In this document: positions 36,807 through 46,919 of the stretch, piece after piece
Layout: each line of letters begins with the position of its first letter
How positions within the stretch are numbered: position 1 is the first letter of the stretch
NCBI GenBank assembly: GCA_902625125.1
Contig: CACOAB010000005.1
Location: 1 to 59,446, forward strand
DNA length: 59,446 nucleotides
Direction: 5' to 3'
DNA from: an uncultured Pelagibacteraceae bacterium
GTDB lineage: Bacteria; Pseudomonadota; Alphaproteobacteria; Pelagibacterales; Pelagibacteraceae
The notes under the pieces: model-generated
Told to the model about the DNA's origin: nothing
The model's database searches: none
Seen by the model: only the letters and a program-made list of their open reading frames with translations
Position numbers and translations under genes: made by a program

Positions 36807-38234
36807 ATGGAAGAAATAAAGCCAATCGGTAATAAATTTCAAAGTAAACAACCGTCAAACCTAGAAGCTGAGCAAGCTTTATTGGGTTCTATATTGGTAA
36901 ATAATGACATAATTGATGAAATTTCTACAATAATAAATCCTGATATATTTTATGATCCCGCTCATATCAAAATTTACGAAGTTATTGAAAGTTTGAATAA
37001 TAAAGGAATGATTGCAAATCCTATAACTTTAAAAAACTTTTTTGAAAAAGATAATATGCTTAACGAAGTTGGTGGAACTGAGTATCTTGTTAAGCTGACA
37101 CGATTTTCTGGCTCGATTAAACAAGCAATCGATTATGCAAAGATAATTCACGAAATGTATTTAAGAAGAGAATTGGTCATGGTTTCTGATAAATTATCTG
37201 CTGATACTATTAATGCTAGTAATGATGAAAAAAATGCGGAAAAAATAATTGAAGAAACTGAGAAATCGCTTTACGATTTAGCGGAAAGAGGAACTTTTTC
37301 TCAATCTTATTTAAAATTCAATAAAGCTTTAGACGAGACAATTAAAATGGCAACTCTAGCTATGCAGAGTGATCAAGGTATAGTTGGTGTTCCCACAGGC
37401 CTCTCAGATTTAGATGAAAAGTTAGGTGGATTGCATAAATCAGATTTAGTTATATTAGCTGGCAGACCTTCTATGGGTAAAACTGCTCTAGCTACCAACA
37501 TTGCGTTCCATGCTTCTCAAAATATGTTAACCCGTGAAGAAAAATCATCGGTAGCTTTTTTTTCTTTGGAAATGTCATCTGAACAATTATCAACTAGGAT
37601 CTTATCTGAACAAGCTAGGATAAAATCTGATGATATAAGAAGAGGAAAAGTTACTGAAGAGGAAATAAATAGATATATAGAAACTTCTAGAAATATTTAT
37701 AACTTACCTTTATTCATAGATGAAACCCCAGCAATAACTATTGCAGCTTTAAGTAATAGAGCAAGAAGAATAAAAAGATTGCACGGTTTAGGTTTGATTG
37801 TTGTTGATTATATTCAGCTTATGAGATCTAGCTCAAACAAAAATGAAGGCAGAGTTCAGGAAATTTCCGAAATTACTCAAGGTCTCAAAGCCTTAGCTAA
37901 AGAGCTTTCAGTTCCTGTACTAGCCCTATCTCAACTATCAAGGGCTGTTGAACAAAGAGATGATAAACTACCTCAGTTGGCAGACTTAAGAGAGTCAGGA
38001 TCGATTGAACAAGATGCAGATGTGGTCATGTTTGTTTACAGAGAGGCTTATTATTTAGAGAGAAAACAACCTAAATTAGGGTCTATAGAACATGCTGAAT
38101 GGCAATCAAAAATGAACGATGTAAATGGACTTGCAGATATTATTTTAGGCAAACAAAGGCATGGTCCAACTGGTACAGTAAAAGTTGAGTTTGAAGGAAT
38201 TTATACTAAATTCAAAGATTTAAGCAAAAATTAA
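36807..38234 (+). CDS. dnaB: Replicative DNA helicase DnaB
   Basis: This 475-residue helicase has an N-terminal primase-interaction domain (NLEAEQALLGSIL, about 18-30) and a RecA-like motor with Walker A AGRPSMGKTALA (about 218-229). It also has FFSLEMSSEQL, Walker B LIVVDYIQLM and LSQLSRAVEQR. There is no intein. It unwinds DNA at the fork. In many alphaproteobacteria alr and radA follow; here a transporter gene does. Confidence 0.97.
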   Translation: MEEIKPIGNKFQSKQPSNLEAEQALLGSILVNNDIIDEISTIINPDIFYDPAHIKIYEVIESLNNKGMIANPITLKNFFEKDNMLNEVGGTEYLVKLTRFSGSIKQAIDYAKIIHEMYLRRELVMVSDKLSADTINASNDEKNAEKIIEETEKSLYDLAERGTFSQSYLKFNKALDETIKMATLAMQSDQGIVGVPTGLSDLDEKLGGLHKSDLVILAGRPSMGKTALATNIAFHASQNMLTREEKSSVAFFSLEMSSEQLSTRILSEQARIKSDDIRRGKVTEEEINRYIETSRNIYNLPLFIDETPAITIAALSNRARRIKRLHGLGLIVVDYIQLMRSSSNKNEGRVQEISEITQGLKALAKELSVPVLALSQLSRAVEQRDDKLPQLADLRESGSIEQDADVVMFVYREAYYLERKQPKLGSIEHAEWQSKMNDVNGLADIILGKQRHGPTGTVKVEFEGIYTKFKDLSKN

Positions 38235-38287
38235 CTATAGTTTTTTCTTTTGTTATAAAAAAATTAAGATATATCTCAAATATCATC

Positions 38288-40768
38288 ATGATAGCTGATA
38301 TTTATAAAAAATTAATTATAGACTTCTCCAAATTAACGCTCATTTTTATATTAATTTTAATATCATTTTCTCTATATCATTCAAAAAATTTTAATTTAGA
38401 TGCCTCATCCGATGCTTTGCTTCTTGAGGGAGACCCAGATTTAAAATATTTGAGAGAAGTTAATCAAACTTATGGCACAAAAGACTTTTTAGTACTAACG
38501 TACACTCCAGTATCAAGTTTTGCTGAAAAGGAAACTATTTTAAATCTTCAATTATTAAAATCTAAAATTGAAAATCTTACCTGGGTAGATAGCGTTATTA
38601 CAGTTATTGATGTTCCTCTGCTTAAAAGCACTGATGAAAATCTTATGGAAAGATTAAAAAATTATAAAACTTTAGCTTATCCAGAAATAGACAGAAAAAG
38701 GGGATTTGATGAAATAGTAAATAGTCCAATTTATAAAGATTATGTCATAAGTAAAGATGGGAAAACTTCAGGAATAGTCATTTATCTTAAAAAAGACAAA
38801 AGGTTAGCCGAATATATAAAGATTAAAGATAAATATTATAATCAGTCATTAGAAGCTGGGCTGTCCAGAGAAGAAAAGGATAATTTTAAAGAATTTATAA
38901 AAGAGTACGAAAATTATAAAAATCTTTACAATATTAGAAACCGTCAAAATATTAATGAGATAAGAGATGTCATTAATAGATATGGAGATAATGCCAAAAT
39001 TCATTTGGGTGGCATTCCTATGATAGCCAATGATATGATGACCTACATAAAGAGTGATATTTTAGTCTTTGGTATTGGTGTTTTTATTTTCATTATCGCA
39101 ACACTTTGGTTCATTTTTAAAAATATCAAGTGGGTAATGATTCCGCTTTTAGGATGCGGAACTTCGGTAATTATCATGATTGGACTACTTGGATTGATTG
39201 GTTGGAAGGTAACGGTTATCTCCTCAAATTTTATTGCCTTAATGCTCATACTCAATATGGCGATGAATATACACTTAACTGTTAGATTTTTACAATTAAA
39301 AAAGGAATTTCCAAATTTAAAAAAAGACACCGCTGTATTTGAAGCTAGTAAAAAAATGATGCTTCCTATCATTTATACTGTGCTTACTACGATATGTGCA
39401 TTTTTATCACTTATTTTTAGTGGAATAAAACCAATAATAGATTTCGGTTGGATGATGACTTTAGGTTTAATTGTTTCTTTTATTGTAACATTTCTGTTAC
39501 TTCCTTCATTGTTAAGTTTGTTTTCAGCTGAAAATGAAATTAATATCAAAGATACAGAGAAATCTATAATCACATCTGCGCTAGGTTCTTTTACAAAAGA
39601 AAATAATATATTAATTTTTGGTTCAACCATTATTATAATTTTGTTTAGTATAATTGGAATATTTAAGCTTGAAGTTGAGAATAGTTTTATAAATTATTTT
39701 GATAAAGATACAGAAATATATAAGGGAATGAAAAAAATTGACGATGAGTTAGGTGGAACAACTCCACTAAATATAATTCTAAAATTTCCAACAAAACAAA
39801 GCGAAAATATAAAAGAAAATGATGAGTTTGATGAATGGGAGGAAGAGAACGACGCTTCTGAAGATAAAGCTAAATATTGGTTTACTAGAGATAAAATGAA
39901 TAAAATTATTAAAGTTCATGATTATTTAGACTCGTTACCAGAAATCGGAAAAGTTCTTTCTTTTGGATCAATTTTAAGAGTTGCAGAAGATTTAAATAAC
40001 AAAAAATTACAAAGTTTGGAAATAGCTGTATTGTATAGTAAAATTCCTGACACAATAAAAAATGAGATAGTCGTTCCTTATATCTCTGTTGAAAAAGATG
40101 AAGCTAGAATAAGTGTAAGAATTAAAGACTCTTTAGAAAATTTGAGACGAAACGATCTGATAAATAAAATTAATAATGAGTTAAATACTAAACTTGGCTT
40201 TGAAAAAGATGAGTATAAATTGTCAGGTGTTTTAATCTTATTTAATAATTTGCTGCAAAGCTTATTTAAATCCCAAATACTTACTTTGGGAATAGTTATG
40301 ATTGGAATTTTTGCAATGTTTTTTATTTTATTTAGAAATATTGTTCTCTCTTGTATAGGAGTGGTTCCTAACTTCATTGCTGCTTTTTTTATTTTAGGAA
40401 TTATTGGTCTTTTAGAAATACCATTAGATATGATGACTATTACTATTGCAGCTATCACAATTGGTATAGCAGTGGATAATAGCATACATTATATTTACAG
40501 ATTTAAAGAGGAATTTAGTAAAATTAATAATTATAATAAGACTTTAGATAGATGCCATAGTACTGTTGGAGTGGCTATATTAAATACTTCTATTACAATC
40601 GTGTTTGGTTTTTCAATACTTATTTTATCAAATTTTATTCCAACAATTTATTTTGGTGTATTTACTGGATTAGCAATGTTGTTAGCAATGATTTCTGTTT
40701 TGACTTTATTGCCAAAATTAATACTTACTCTTCAGCCATTTGGAAAAGAAATTGATAATCTAGGATGA
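38288..40768 (+). CDS. MMPL/RND-family membrane transporter
   Basis: This 826-residue protein has the 12-helix RND layout: TM1 about 15-32, a first periplasmic loop to about 250, and TM2-6 about 255-415. TM7 is at about 437-458, and a second loop to about 655 carries an acidic stretch (NDEFDEWEEENDASED). TM8-12 follow at about 660-815. SSDALLLEGDPDLKYLREVNQTYGTKDFLVL and AITIGIAVDNSIHYIYRFKEE (TM10, with Asp) mark the MMPL/Patched-like exporter family, some of which move lipids. The substrate is unknown, and there is no partner membrane-fusion protein beside it. The 3' end overlaps cvpA by 4 bases. Confidence 0.85.
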   Translation: MIADIYKKLIIDFSKLTLIFILILISFSLYHSKNFNLDASSDALLLEGDPDLKYLREVNQTYGTKDFLVLTYTPVSSFAEKETILNLQLLKSKIENLTWVDSVITVIDVPLLKSTDENLMERLKNYKTLAYPEIDRKRGFDEIVNSPIYKDYVISKDGKTSGIVIYLKKDKRLAEYIKIKDKYYNQSLEAGLSREEKDNFKEFIKEYENYKNLYNIRNRQNINEIRDVINRYGDNAKIHLGGIPMIANDMMTYIKSDILVFGIGVFIFIIATLWFIFKNIKWVMIPLLGCGTSVIIMIGLLGLIGWKVTVISSNFIALMLILNMAMNIHLTVRFLQLKKEFPNLKKDTAVFEASKKMMLPIIYTVLTTICAFLSLIFSGIKPIIDFGWMMTLGLIVSFIVTFLLLPSLLSLFSAENEINIKDTEKSIITSALGSFTKENNILIFGSTIIIILFSIIGIFKLEVENSFINYFDKDTEIYKGMKKIDDELGGTTPLNIILKFPTKQSENIKENDEFDEWEEENDASEDKAKYWFTRDKMNKIIKVHDYLDSLPEIGKVLSFGSILRVAEDLNNKKLQSLEIAVLYSKIPDTIKNEIVVPYISVEKDEARISVRIKDSLENLRRNDLINKINNELNTKLGFEKDEYKLSGVLILFNNLLQSLFKSQILTLGIVMIGIFAMFFILFRNIVLSCIGVVPNFIAAFFILGIIGLLEIPLDMMTITIAAITIGIAVDNSIHYIYRFKEEFSKINNYNKTLDRCHSTVGVAILNTSITIVFGFSILILSNFIPTIYFGVFTGLAMLLAMISVLTLLPKLILTLQPFGKEIDNLG

Positions 40769-41313
40769 TTACTGATTTATTTAATAGTCTAATCAATAAC
40801 ATTAATTATTTTGATATTTTTTTCTTCATAATTTTAATTTATTGTGTAATCCAGTGTTATTTAAGAGGATTTTCTTTAAGTCTTATTTCATTTATGAAAT
40901 GGATTTTATCCACAATTATAACAATTTTTCTTGTGCCTAAATTCCAGCCAATCGTAGGGGAATATGTTGAGTCTGAATTTATTAACAACATTGGATTAGG
41001 AATAGCTGTATTTATAGTTACTCTTTTTATAATAATACTACTTGGAAAATCACTTGGCAGAGCTGTGACTTGGACAGGTGTTGGATCAATAGATAAAAGC
41101 TTTGGATTCTTATTTGGTTTTTTTAAAGGGTACATAGTGTCAGTATGTTTATTTTCTATTTTTAATTGGTTTTATCCTTATCAAAATTGGGGTATATCAG
41201 CAGAGGATGCGTTATCATTTAATTTAATTAACAAAGGTAGTAAAATATTGATAGAGGAATTTCCTTCTAACGAAGATTTTATTGATACAAAAGAAAAAAT
41301 TGAAAAAATTTAA
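40765..41313 (+). CDS. cvpA: CvpA family membrane protein
   Basis: This 182-residue protein has four predicted membrane segments (about 17-35, 40-55, 72-92, 115-135) and the family blocks YLRGFSLSLISFMKW and VGSIDKSFGFLFGFFKGY. CvpA precedes purF in E. coli and in many alphaproteobacteria. Its biochemical role is unsettled, with links to envelope integrity. The start overlaps the transporter gene (ATGA), and the end overlaps purF. Confidence 0.9.
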   Translation: MITDLFNSLINNINYFDIFFFIILIYCVIQCYLRGFSLSLISFMKWILSTIITIFLVPKFQPIVGEYVESEFINNIGLGIAVFIVTLFIIILLGKSLGRAVTWTGVGSIDKSFGFLFGFFKGYIVSVCLFSIFNWFYPYQNWGISAEDALSFNLINKGSKILIEEFPSNEDFIDTKEKIEKI

Positions 41314-42751
41314 TTTAGATAAATTGAGAGAGGAATGTGGTATTTTTGGAATATCAAATCATGGTGATGCATCTGCTTTAGTTGCTTTAGGATTACACGC
41401 CTTGCAACATAGAGGACAAGAAGGATGTGGAATCGTTTCATTTGATGGAAAAAATTATCATTCTGAGAAGCGACAAGGACTTGTGGGAGATCATTTTACA
41501 AATCTTGAGGTATTAAATAATCTTCCAGGTAATTTTGCTATTGGACATACACGCTATTCTACAACTGGTGAAACATCTCTAAGAAACATTCAACCTTTTT
41601 TTGCTGACCTACATATGGGTGGGTTAAGTGTAGCACATAATGGAAATCTAACTAACGCATTAATATTAAGAGAAAATTTGGTTAAAGAGGGTGCTATTTT
41701 TAGAACTACAAGTGATACAGAAACAATTGTTCAGCTTATTGCTAAATCAAAAAGAGAGAAATTTACGGATAAATTAATTGATGCTCTTTTTCAAATTCAA
41801 GGTGGTTATGCTTTAGTGATGATGACAAATAAAAAACTTGTTGGTGTGCGTGATCCTTTCGGAATAAGACCTTTAGTTGTTGGTAAATTAAAAAATTCTT
41901 ATATTTTTGCTTCAGAAACTTGTGCATTGGACATTGTAGGTGCAACTTTTGTTAGAGAAGTAGAAAATGGTGAAATAGTGATAATTGAAAATGAGAAACT
42001 TAAGTCTATTAAACCTTTTCCTAAACAAAAACAAAGACCTTGTGTTTTTGAATATATATATTTTGCTAGGCCGGATAGCCTAATTAAAAATAAATGCGCT
42101 TATGAATATAGAAAAAAATTAGGCGCACAATTGGCAAAAGAAACAGACATAGAGGCAGATTTAGTAATTCCTGTGCCCGATTCAGGTGTGCCGGCTGCAC
42201 TAGGTTATGCCGAAGAAGCTAAAAAAAAGTTTGAGTTAGGATTAATTAGAAATCATTACGTGGGAAGAACATTTATAGAGCCAACTCAGCATATAAGAAG
42301 TTTAGGCGTAAAACTTAAATTAAGTTCAACAAGAACAATTGTTAAAAATAAAAAAATCATATTAATTGATGACTCATTGGTAAGAGGTACTACTTGTCAT
42401 AAAATTGTAACAATGCTTTATGAAAGTGGAGCAAACGAAGTTCATGTAAGAATAGCTTGTCCAGAAATAAAATTTCCTGATTTCTATGGGGTAGATATGC
42501 CCACAAAGAAAGAGCTGCTAGCTCACGAAAAAAGTAATAAAGAAATGTGCGAACATATAAAAGCAAAGAGTTTGAGGTTTTTAAGTTTAGAAGGTCTTTA
42601 TAGTGCACTAGCTAACGAAAAAAGAAATTCCACTTACCCTCAGTTTAGTGACCATTATTTTACAGGCGAATATCCAATAAAACCCCACGATAATTTAATC
42701 GGGGCTAGAATAAAACAACTTTCTCTACTAAGCGGAAAATCAAATAATTAG
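41282..42751 (+). CDS. purF: Amidophosphoribosyltransferase
   Basis: This protein is about 489 residues. The mature N-terminal nucleophile Cys (C19 here, E-E-C-G-I-F-G) heads a glutaminase domain (to about 250, HALQHRGQEG, HNGNLTN). The PRPP-binding motif is IILIDDSLVRGTT. It makes phosphoribosylamine, the first step of purine synthesis. There is no ATG near the start. The open frame begins with TTG at 41282, inside cvpA, and TTG codons at 41300 and 41324 are alternatives. The short propeptide would be removed in any case. Confidence 0.96.
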   Translation: MIQKKKLKKFNLDKLREECGIFGISNHGDASALVALGLHALQHRGQEGCGIVSFDGKNYHSEKRQGLVGDHFTNLEVLNNLPGNFAIGHTRYSTTGETSLRNIQPFFADLHMGGLSVAHNGNLTNALILRENLVKEGAIFRTTSDTETIVQLIAKSKREKFTDKLIDALFQIQGGYALVMMTNKKLVGVRDPFGIRPLVVGKLKNSYIFASETCALDIVGATFVREVENGEIVIIENEKLKSIKPFPKQKQRPCVFEYIYFARPDSLIKNKCAYEYRKKLGAQLAKETDIEADLVIPVPDSGVPAALGYAEEAKKKFELGLIRNHYVGRTFIEPTQHIRSLGVKLKLSSTRTIVKNKKIILIDDSLVRGTTCHKIVTMLYESGANEVHVRIACPEIKFPDFYGVDMPTKKELLAHEKSNKEMCEHIKAKSLRFLSLEGLYSALANEKRNSTYPQFSDHYFTGEYPIKPHDNLIGARIKQLSLLSGKSNN

Positions 42752-44064
42752 TTTAATATAATTAATTTATTTTTATTGTTTATGAATAACAATGATTTGT
42801 CGATAAAAATTGGATTTGAATTTAGATTTGATTTTATATTAAACACTTCTTCTATTTCACTATTAAAATTAATTTTCACTATATAATGATCCTCAAGAAA
42901 AAAGTAAATACTATTATTTACTATTTTTAAATTTTTAATCTTACTTGAAATTTTTCTAAGTTTTGAATTTGATCTAAATTTTTTTTTTAAATCAAATGAA
43001 TATATAACTTTTTTTTCCTTCAAAGAAAAAGCGATGAATAAATCATTAGCATTGACTAAAAATAAATGATCTTTAAATAATAAAGGAGTTATGTTGGAAC
43101 CAAAATTTTTTTTAAATACTATTACGCCTCTTAACTTATCAATAATATAAAATTGATCATTTGTTAAAATAAATATATTTTTTTCAGAAATTAAAATTTG
43201 GTTGCTATAAAAAATATTACTTGGATTTTCTTTTATTCTTTTATTCAAATTTATAAACCAATCGACGTTCATTTTTTCATTAAAGGAATAAAGAGAACCG
43301 TATGAATTTAAAAAATAAAATCTTTTTTCTTCCGCAGTTATAATATTTCTAAAATTATTATTAAAATTTACTTGCTCGGTAGGTATTTTTTTAACTTGCT
43401 TACCAGTATTTTGATCTAAGATTAATAAATTATTATTTTGATCTGAAATAATAATATTTTTTTTATAAATTTTTATATTAGATCTATATGGAATTTTATG
43501 TCTATGAGCCCACATAACTTTGTTTTTGTTGTAATTATAGGCGTATATAAATCCAATATTATCAGCTACATAAATTATATTATCTTTAATTAATAAATTT
43601 AGATTTTTGTTAATTGATTTATACGTTTTTTTATAAAAGTTAAATTTTCTAAGAATTTTTTCTTCTTCAACTGAATAAACTACAATATTTCCTTTATTGT
43701 CACTAAATATTAAATTATTATTATCAAAAAATATGTTTTCTTGAATTTTATTTTTTGAAAGTTTTTTGCTTTTTAAGAATTGGAAATTTAATTCTTGGTA
43801 ATCAAAATTTACACTGTTTATTTCGTCCAAAGAATGGTCATTTAATTGACTAAATATTTTAGGCTTAGAAAATAGTTTTAAATTTTGACCTGAGTCTATA
43901 ATTTGATTGAAAATTTTTTGCTCGTTATTTAAATCAACAAATCCCTCAAAAATTTTGCTCTTTTTATCTGCTGATTGACTTTTGTCTTTCCATATACCTG
44001 AATTTTTATCAAATGAACAATTTTGCAGGAGAATTAAAATTAGAGAGATAAAGAGTAATTTCAT
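42748..44064 (-). CDS. bamB: BamB-like outer-membrane lipoprotein (PQQ-type beta-propeller)
   Basis: This protein has 438 residues. The N-terminus MKLLFISLILILLQNC is a lipoprotein signal with lipidated Cys16. The rest consists of repeated strands (DNIGFIYAYNYNKNKVMW, LLILDQNTGKQV) typical of the eight-bladed propeller of BamB. BamB supports outer-membrane protein insertion by BamA. The upstream YfgM-like gene is the usual neighbour. der (engA), which commonly follows in alphaproteobacteria, is not here. Confidence 0.8.
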   Translation of the reverse strand: MKLLFISLILILLQNCSFDKNSGIWKDKSQSADKKSKIFEGFVDLNNEQKIFNQIIDSGQNLKLFSKPKIFSQLNDHSLDEINSVNFDYQELNFQFLKSKKLSKNKIQENIFFDNNNLIFSDNKGNIVVYSVEEEKILRKFNFYKKTYKSINKNLNLLIKDNIIYVADNIGFIYAYNYNKNKVMWAHRHKIPYRSNIKIYKKNIIISDQNNNLLILDQNTGKQVKKIPTEQVNFNNNFRNIITAEEKRFYFLNSYGSLYSFNEKMNVDWFINLNKRIKENPSNIFYSNQILISEKNIFILTNDQFYIIDKLRGVIVFKKNFGSNITPLLFKDHLFLVNANDLFIAFSLKEKKVIYSFDLKKKFRSNSKLRKISSKIKNLKIVNNSIYFFLEDHYIVKINFNSEIEEVFNIKSNLNSNPIFIDKSLLFINNKNKLIILN

Positions 44065-44075
44065 CTATTAAAAAA

Positions 44076-44582
44076 TTATTTATCAATTACTTCTTTTGCC
44101 AAAAAGGCAAATTTAGAACCTTCATTAATTAATCTTTTTAATAATTTTTGTCCATCTTCTGTTTTTTTTATTCTAATTAAATATAGAGCTTTTTTTAATG
44201 TCAATAAATCTTTTTGATCTTGAGATTTAATTATCGATTGAACAATTGAGAAATAATTCAAAATTTTTTCCTCACTTGAAATTAAATTTTTTTCTATAAT
44301 TGTATTTAAGGATAATGTTGAATAAAATTTATTTTTACTTAAGATTATTTCTTCAAAAATTTTTTTAGCATTGTCTTTATCGTTTGTCGATAAATGGACT
44401 CCCGCTTCAATAAATTTTTCTGCTATAGAATTATTTTTATTATTTTGATATTGTATAAAAAGTAATGATAAAATAATACTTAAAGCTAAGATTGTTGTAA
44501 CAACATAAGCTTTTATTTTATTTTCTTTTATTATTAGAATTAATTTATCTAAAAGATTAATATTATTTTCGTTTTGATCCAT
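44076..44582 (-). CDS. YfgM-like membrane-anchored TPR protein
   Basis: This 168-residue protein has a short cytoplasmic N-terminus, one membrane segment (AYVVTTILALSIILSLLFI, about 25-43) and a helical periplasmic region with TPR-like pairs. The layout and its position before bamB match YfgM / DUF2133-type proteins, which bind the Sec translocon and periplasmic chaperones in E. coli. Sequence conservation is low, so the family call rests partly on context. The start overlaps panB by 20 bases. Confidence 0.65.
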   Translation of the reverse strand: MDQNENNINLLDKLILIIKENKIKAYVVTTILALSIILSLLFIQYQNNKNNSIAEKFIEAGVHLSTNDKDNAKKIFEEIILSKNKFYSTLSLNTIIEKNLISSEEKILNYFSIVQSIIKSQDQKDLLTLKKALYLIRIKKTEDGQKLLKRLINEGSKFAFLAKEVIDK

Positions 44583-45354
44583 TTAAATAGTTTTTTGATG
44601 ATGGAAATTTACCTAACTTTACATCCTTACTATATTCTTTTACAGCTTTTTCAATTATTCTATCCAATCTTACATATTTCTTTACAAATTTAGGGTAAAA
44701 ACCGCTTAGCCCAAGCATATCATCAGTGACTAAAATTTGCCCATCACAATTATCTGAAGAACCTATACCTATCGTTGGTATTTTTAAATTTTTGGTAATC
44801 ACATTTGCAGCGTTTGGAGATAAGCATTCAAGGACGATTGCAAATGCTCCTGCGTTTTCTATTAGTTGCGCTTCTCTATAAAGTTTTTTTATTTGAGAAT
44901 TGGTTTGTCCTTCAACCTTAAATTTTTTTTTAAATTGTGGTGTGAATCCTATATGACCCATTATTGGAATATTTTTTTCTACTAGAACTTTAATTATTTT
45001 ATAATTTTTTTTATTACTCTCTAATTTTATCGCGTCACAACCAGTGCTTTTAATTACTAATCTAGCATTTTTTTCTGCAGTCTTAACATCTCCATAAGTG
45101 CCTTTAGGCATATCAACTACTAGTAATGATCTTTTTACTCCCTGTCTAACGCTCGCTGAGTGTTCTATTATTTTTTTTAGACTAATTTTATGAGTATTTT
45201 TTTGTGCATAAAGTACGTTAGCCACAGAGTCACCTACTAAAATAATATCACAATAATTGTCTAAAATTTTTGCTATATTTTTTGAGTAAGCAGTAAGACT
45301 TATTATCTTTGATTTATTTTTTTTTTGTAAAATATTTTTAATTTTTTTATTCAT
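44563..45354 (-). CDS. panB: 3-methyl-2-oxobutanoate hydroxymethyltransferase
   Basis: This 263-residue barrel enzyme has the Mg-binding GDSVAN (the family has G-D-S), DMPKGTYG, AIKLES, MGHIGFTPQ, the catalytic Glu in IVLECLSPN, and GIGSSDNCDGQILVTDDMLGL. It makes ketopantoate on the way to pantothenate. panC is not adjacent. The start abuts the guaA stop codon (one-base overlap). Confidence 0.93.
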   Translation of the reverse strand: MNKKIKNILQKKNKSKIISLTAYSKNIAKILDNYCDIILVGDSVANVLYAQKNTHKISLKKIIEHSASVRQGVKRSLLVVDMPKGTYGDVKTAEKNARLVIKSTGCDAIKLESNKKNYKIIKVLVEKNIPIMGHIGFTPQFKKKFKVEGQTNSQIKKLYREAQLIENAGAFAIVLECLSPNAANVITKNLKIPTIGIGSSDNCDGQILVTDDMLGLSGFYPKFVKKYVRLDRIIEKAVKEYSKDVKLGKFPSSKNYLNGSKRK

Positions 45355-46919
45355 TATTCTAATTCTATTGTGCTTGGTGGCTTAGAAGTTATATCATATA
45401 CTACTCGATTAATTCCTTTAACATTATTAATAATTTTATTAGAAATACTATCTAAAAAATTTTTAGGTAAATTAAAATAGTCTGCCGTCATACCATCCTC
45501 TGAAGTGACGGCTCTGAGTAAACAAATATTTTCGTAGGTTCTTATATCACCCATTACACCAACAGTTTTAATTGGAAGAAGAGCAGCATACGCTTGCCAA
45601 ATCTTATTATAAAGATTTTTTTTTATTAGCTCGTTTATGAAAATATTATCAGCTTCTTGTAAAATCTTTACTCTCTCTGCTGTGATATTTCCAACAATTC
45701 TAATCGCTAATCCTGGACCTGGAAATGGATGCTTGTAGTTTATGCTTTTTACTAAACCCAAAGATTTGCCTAAAATTCTTACCTCATCTTTAAAGAAATC
45801 CTTCAATGGCTCAACTAATTTTAAATTCATTTTTTTTGGTAAACCACCAACATTATGATGAGATTTTATTTTAGAAGTTTTACTACCAGTTGAAGATTTG
45901 CTCTCTATAATATCTGGATAGAGTGTTCCTTGAGCTAAAAATTTTACATTTTTATGTTTTTTTGACTCTTTTTCAAACACTTTTATAAATAAGTTTCCAA
46001 TAATTTTTCTTTTTTTTTCAGGATTGGAAACGTTTTTCAATTTTCTTAAAAAAAATTTTGATGAATTAATCAATTTTACATTAAGATTATATCTTTTTTT
46101 AAATATATGATAGGTGTGCTTAAATTCATTTTTTCTCATCAGTCCTGTATCTACCATTATACAAATTAAATTTCTTCGTATAGCTTTGTTCACTAATAAG
46201 GCTACGACGCTACTGTCAACACCTCCTGATAATGCACAAATTACTCTATCTTTTTTAACTATATTTCTAATTTGTTTAATTATAATCTTTTTTTGTGACG
46301 TGACGCTCCATTTGTATTTTATATTACAAATAGAAAATAAAAAATTCGCAAATAATTGCTTCCCATTATCAGTATGTGTTACTTCAGGATGAAATTGAAC
46401 ACCATAAATTTTTTTTTTAGTATTTTCAATTATAGCGAATTTAGAATCTTTTGTGGATGCGATAACTTTAAAATTCTTTGGTAATTTTATCACAGCATCT
46501 TCATGACTCATCCAAACTGACTTTTTTGAGTCCAAAAAATTCTTTATTAAAATTGAGGATTTTTTTCTAAATAAAAGAGCTCTTCCAAATTCTCTTCTTT
46601 TATTTGATGATTTTATTTGTCCTCCAAAAATCTTAGCTATTAATTGTAAACCGTAACAAATTCCCATTATTGGGATTTTTTTTTCAAAAATTTCTTTGGG
46701 AACACTTTGAAACTTTTTTGTAGTAACAGTCGATGGTCCTCCAGACAAGATTAAACCTTTTATATCATTATATCTTTTTAATTTTTTAAGTTCATTTGGA
46801 GTTATTATCTCAGAATATACTCCTAGATCTCGTATTCGTCTTGCAATTAATTTTGTAACTTGGGACCCAAAATCTATGATTAAAATTTTTTCTTTGATTT
46901 TATCTTTATGAAATTGCAT
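45354..46919 (-). CDS. guaA: GMP synthase (glutamine-hydrolysing)
   Basis: This 521-residue protein has a class I amidotransferase domain (1-205; nucleophile Cys in MGICYGLQ, His-Glu in VQFHPEVTH). The ATP pyrophosphatase loop is [10 protein letters not shown]. The C-terminal dimer domain ends in [13 protein letters not shown]. It aminates XMP to GMP, the step after GuaB. A small TPR gene separates it from guaB. Confidence 0.97.
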   Translation of the reverse strand: MQFHKDKIKEKILIIDFGSQVTKLIARRIRDLGVYSEIITPNELKKLKRYNDIKGLILSGGPSTVTTKKFQSVPKEIFEKKIPIMGICYGLQLIAKIFGGQIKSSNKRREFGRALLFRKKSSILIKNFLDSKKSVWMSHEDAVIKLPKNFKVIASTKDSKFAIIENTKKKIYGVQFHPEVTHTDNGKQLFANFLFSICNIKYKWSVTSQKKIIIKQIRNIVKKDRVICALSGGVDSSVVALLVNKAIRRNLICIMVDTGLMRKNEFKHTYHIFKKRYNLNVKLINSSKFFLRKLKNVSNPEKKRKIIGNLFIKVFEKESKKHKNVKFLAQGTLYPDIIESKSSTGSKTSKIKSHHNVGGLPKKMNLKLVEPLKDFFKDEVRILGKSLGLVKSINYKHPFPGPGLAIRIVGNITAERVKILQEADNIFINELIKKNLYNKIWQAYAALLPIKTVGVMGDIRTYENICLLRAVTSEDGMTADYFNLPKNFLDSISNKIINNVKGINRVVYDITSKPPSTIELE

